A stretch of 7,474 nt of DNA, from positions 1 to 7,474 of the forward strand of contig NZ_JAGLBB010000093.1 in assembly GCF_018260555.1 (NCBI RefSeq). The letters run 5' to 3'. Position 1 is the first letter of the stretch. Each line of letters opens with the position of its first letter. Made by a program: the position numbers and the translations under genes. Source of the DNA: Deinococcus sp. (GTDB lineage: Bacteria; Deinococcota; Deinococci; Deinococcales; Deinococcaceae). The notes beneath the pieces were generated by a model that had not been told where the DNA came from, made no database searches, and saw nothing but the letters and a program-made list of their open reading frames with translations. Shown here one piece after another: positions 5,436-7,474 of this stretch.

Positions 5436-5810
5436 ATGAGTGCGTGGGTGTGGGTGATGGCCGGTGGAGCGCTGGGCGCCGCCGCGCGGTACGGTGCGGG
5501 GCTGGCGCTGGGGCCGCTACTGAACCGGGGGGGGCTGCCCGTGACGGTGCTGCTGATCAACGTGCTGGGCTCGTTCCTGCTGGGCCTGACCCTGACCCTG
5601 GTGGGGCGGGGCGTCTGGCCGGACGCGGCGCGACTGGCGTTCGGAACCGGGGTGCTGGGCGCGTTCACGACCTTTTCCACTTTCAGCGTGGACCTCGACA
5701 CCCTGCTCTCACGCGGGCAGGGCGCAGCGGCCCTGGCGTACGCGCTGCTCAGCGTGACGCTGGGCCTGCTGGCGGCCGTCGCGGGCCGCGTGCTGGGGGC
5801 GCGCCTGTGA
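5436..5810 (+). CDS. crcB: Fluoride channel CrcB/Fluc
   Basis: Small inner-membrane protein (124 residues) that as a dual-topology dimer exports fluoride in known members. Family motifs are all present: G10-G-A-L-G-A-A-A-R18-Y at the first helix, L-I-N42-V-L-G-S-F in the second, and G75-A-F-T-T-F80-S-T-F83 with the phenylalanines of the ion path. Four hydrophobic segments span about 3-25, 36-56, 66-84 and 95-120. The ATG at 5436 is chosen because homology begins there; TGAGG at 5424-5428 may serve as ribosome site. The frame is open far upstream, but that is antisense to corA. No fluoride riboswitch is seen: the corA-crcB gap is too short and lacks the crcB-motif pattern. The stop overlaps the xseA start by four bases (GTGA, 5807-5810), so the two genes form an operon. 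Confidence 0.93.
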   Translation: MSAWVWVMAGGALGAAARYGAGLALGPLLNRGGLPVTVLLINVLGSFLLGLTLTLVGRGVWPDAARLAFGTGVLGAFTTFSTFSVDLDTLLSRGQGAAALAYALLSVTLGLLAAVAGRVLGARL

Positions 5811-7027
5811 CCCGCCGCAAGAAGACCGAGCCGGCCCGGCCACCCGAGCAGTTCCTGGAACTGTCGGAGTTGCTGGCGTACGTGGGGCAGGTCATCGCGC
5901 GCGGCGTGCCCGGCGCGGTGTGGGTGCGGGCCGAGGTGGCCAGCGTCACGGACCGCCGCCACCTGTACCTGGACCTCGTGCAGGCGGGCGAAGGCGGCGA
6001 GGTCGCCAAGTGCCGCGCGACTGTCTGGGCGCGGGAACGCTTCAGTCTGGAAGGCAAGTTCCGCCGCGCGACGGGCGGGACCCTCACGGCGGGCCTGAAG
6101 GTCCTGCTGTTCTGCGAGGCGACCTTCCACGAGCAGTACGGCTTCTCGTTGAACGTGCTGGACATCGCGCCGGAGTTCACGCTGGGAGACGCCGCGCTGC
6201 GCCTGGACGCCCTGCGCGAAACGCTGGTGCGCGAGGGCGTGTACGGCCTGAACCGCCTGCACGCCGCGCCCGCCGATTTCGACCGTTTCGCCGTGATCGC
6301 CCCGGTCGGCGCGGCGGGCCTGGGTGATTTCCGGCGCGAGATCGACCCACTTCAGAGCGCCGGGGTGCTGCGCCCCGTCTACCTGGAAGCGACCTTCCAG
6401 GGCCGGGACGCCGCGGCCAGTCTGCTGCGCGCCGTGCAGGAGGCCGCCGACCTGCACGCGCAGGAGCCGCTGGACGCCCTGATCGTCCTCCGGGGCGGCG
6501 GGGCCGTCACGGACCTCGCGTGGCTGAACGACCTGCCGTTCGCGCGCGCGCTGGCGACGTTTCCCGCGCCGGTCATCACGGGCCTCGGGCACGCGCGGGA
6601 CGACACCCTGCCCGACGAGGTCGCGCACACTCGCACCGACACGCCCAGCAAGGCCGCCGCCCTGATCGTCCGCACCGCCGCGCAGGCCGCCGCGCAGGCG
6701 CAGGAGGACGCCCGCACCATCCGCACCCACGCCGCGCAGGTCCTCGTGGACGCCGACGCGGGCGCGCAGTGGGCGCTGGAGCGCGCCCGCACCGCCGCCA
6801 CCCGGCACGTGGACCGCGCCGCGCAGGACGTGGACGCCCTGATGCGTCAGGCGCTGGGCCTGACCCCGCAGCGCACCCTGGCACGCGGGTACGCCCTCGT
6901 GCGCGGCGCGGACGGGCAGCCCGTCACCCGCGCCGCGCAGGTCCGCACCGGGGACACCCTCACGCTCGAATGGACGGACGGCACCGTACCGGTCACGGCA
7001 GACGACCGCCGTACACTCGGGGAGTGA
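5807..7027 (+). CDS. xseA: Exodeoxyribonuclease VII large subunit
   Basis: Catalytic subunit of exonuclease VII, which degrades single-stranded DNA from both ends to short oligonucleotides in repair and mismatch correction; it needs the small subunit XseB, which is not in the window. The order is N-terminal OB-fold (about 10-105), catalytic core with D174, R229-G-G-G (then AVTDLAWLND) and G-L-G-H262-A-R-D265-D-T-L, then TPSKAAA (279-285), an Ala/Arg-rich helical stretch (about 285-360) and the C-terminal RGYALV strand region. These match, by motif and spacing, the catalytic Asp, Arg, His and Asp of the E. coli enzyme; the usual GHE is GHA here. At 406 residues it is somewhat shorter than E. 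coli XseA, mostly in the helical part. The GTG at 5807 overlaps the crcB stop and has no good Shine-Dalgarno, which suggests translational coupling. The long open frame upstream of 5807 is crcB in another frame. Confidence 0.95.
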   Translation: MTRRKKTEPARPPEQFLELSELLAYVGQVIARGVPGAVWVRAEVASVTDRRHLYLDLVQAGEGGEVAKCRATVWARERFSLEGKFRRATGGTLTAGLKVLLFCEATFHEQYGFSLNVLDIAPEFTLGDAALRLDALRETLVREGVYGLNRLHAAPADFDRFAVIAPVGAAGLGDFRREIDPLQSAGVLRPVYLEATFQGRDAAASLLRAVQEAADLHAQEPLDALIVLRGGGAVTDLAWLNDLPFARALATFPAPVITGLGHARDDTLPDEVAHTRTDTPSKAAALIVRTAAQAAAQAQEDARTIRTHAAQVLVDADAGAQWALERARTAATRHVDRAAQDVDALMRQALGLTPQRTLARGYALVRGADGQPVTRAAQVRTGDTLTLEWTDGTVPVTADDRRTLGE

Positions 7028-7049
7028 CCACCCTGGCCCAGGTGTGGTC
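7026..7049. terminator. Hairpin at the xseA/sulfurtransferase convergent junction
   Basis: GACCACCCTG (7026-7035) pairs with CAGG-T-GTGGTC (7039-7049) with one bulged T and a GCC loop. It starts inside the xseA stop codon and fills the 28-base gap to the next gene's stop. A second, overlapping small stem CACTC-GGG-GAGTG (7014-7026) lies at the xseA end. There is no T tract on either strand. Confidence 0.45.
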
Positions 7050-7055
7050 GCCCGT

Positions 7056-7474
7056 TCAGTCCTCCGCGCCCACGGCTACCGGGCGCGTCGGGTCGCTGAT
7101 CCAGTCGCTCCAGGAGTCGGCGTACAGGCGGTTGTCCGGGCCGAGCGGCACGCCCGTCAGTTCGCGGGCCAGCAGGTTCGGCGTGGCGCTCACGCCGCTA
7201 CCGCAGTACGTGATGGTGGGGGCGGCCCCGGCGTTCAGGTGCACGCCCAGGACCTCGGGACTGCGCCAGTGGCCCGCGCCGTCCAGCACGCCGCTCCAGT
7301 CGCGGTTCACGGCTCCCGGGATGTGCCCGGCTTTCCGGTCGATGGGTTCCACCTCGCCCCGGTATCGGGCGGGGGCGCGCGAGTCGATCAGGACCGTGCC
7401 CGGCGCGCGGGCCTGCACGTCCTGCGCGCCAGCGACCATGCCGTGCTGCACATGCGGCGTGAAGGTCGTGGGCG
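7056..7474 (-). CDS. sseA: Thiosulfate/3-mercaptopyruvate sulfurtransferase, C-terminal part (cut by window edge)
   Basis: Rhodanese-type enzyme that transfers sulfur from 3-mercaptopyruvate or thiosulfate to a thiol or cyanide acceptor. Only the C-terminal catalytic domain is visible, 139 complete codons, and the frame remains open to the right edge, so the start lies outside the window; a GTG at 7451 is inside conserved sequence and is not a real start. Seen in order: LIDSRAPARYRGEVEPID, the GHIPGAVN motif, and the active-site loop C-G-S-G-V-S-A (Cys codon at 7203-7205), closest to the CGSGV(T/S)A loop of mercaptopyruvate sulfurtransferases rather than the CRxGxR loop of thiosulfate sulfurtransferases. 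The family normally has two rhodanese domains and about 280 residues, so roughly half is missing. It converges on xseA with a hairpin between. Confidence 0.9.
   Translation of the reverse strand, partial: PTTFTPHVQHGMVAGAQDVQARAPGTVLIDSRAPARYRGEVEPIDRKAGHIPGAVNRDWSGVLDGAGHWRSPEVLGVHLNAGAAPTITYCGSGVSATPNLLARELTGVPLGPDNRLYADSWSDWISDPTRPVAVGAED

Noticed and set aside
5354..6808. 484-codon open frame on the - strand opposite crcB and xseA
   Set aside because: High-GC antisense shadow: Arg/Gly/Ala/Gln-rich, no domain, and the + strand frames encode clear CrcB and XseA.

Overview
The window looks like chromosome or large-replicon DNA from a high-GC bacterium, most likely a Deinococcus or close relative. 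This is an inference from the protein sequences, the GC-rich codon usage, the mix of leaderless-looking and Shine-Dalgarno starts, and an intergenic motif (CTGATACGGA) that I associate with Deinococcus. It carries nine protein-coding genes (one cut by the right edge). I found no RNA genes, CRISPR array, insertion sequence or phage gene.

Left block, 1 to about 2950, all on the + strand: a MarR-type regulator with two palindromes just upstream, then a cytochrome P450 whose stop codon overlaps the start of a PrxQ/BCP-like peroxiredoxin (ATGA overlap). A spacer with a repeated hairpin motif follows, then a short protein I do not recognise. Together they look like a regulated oxidative or detoxification cassette: a sensor, a haem monooxygenase and a thiol peroxidase. 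No ferredoxin or reductase partner for the P450 is present. This block is visibly less GC-rich than the rest.

Right block, about 2950 to 7474, is very GC-rich and compact. It starts with a kinase-phosphatase resembling the first two domains of bacterial Pnkp (RNA repair) but lacking the ligase domain and having an eroded kinase site. A CorA-type metal transporter converges on it from the - strand. Divergent from corA is crcB (fluoride channel), which overlaps xseA (exonuclease VII large subunit) by four bases. A rhodanese-type sulfurtransferase on the - strand converges on xseA and runs off the right edge. Both convergent junctions carry GC-rich hairpins without a T tract.

No clearly new multi-gene system is visible. 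The points most worth following are the ligase-less Pnkp-like protein, the translationally coupled P450-peroxiredoxin pair with unusual active-site residues, and palindromes placed on or near the marR and corA starts.
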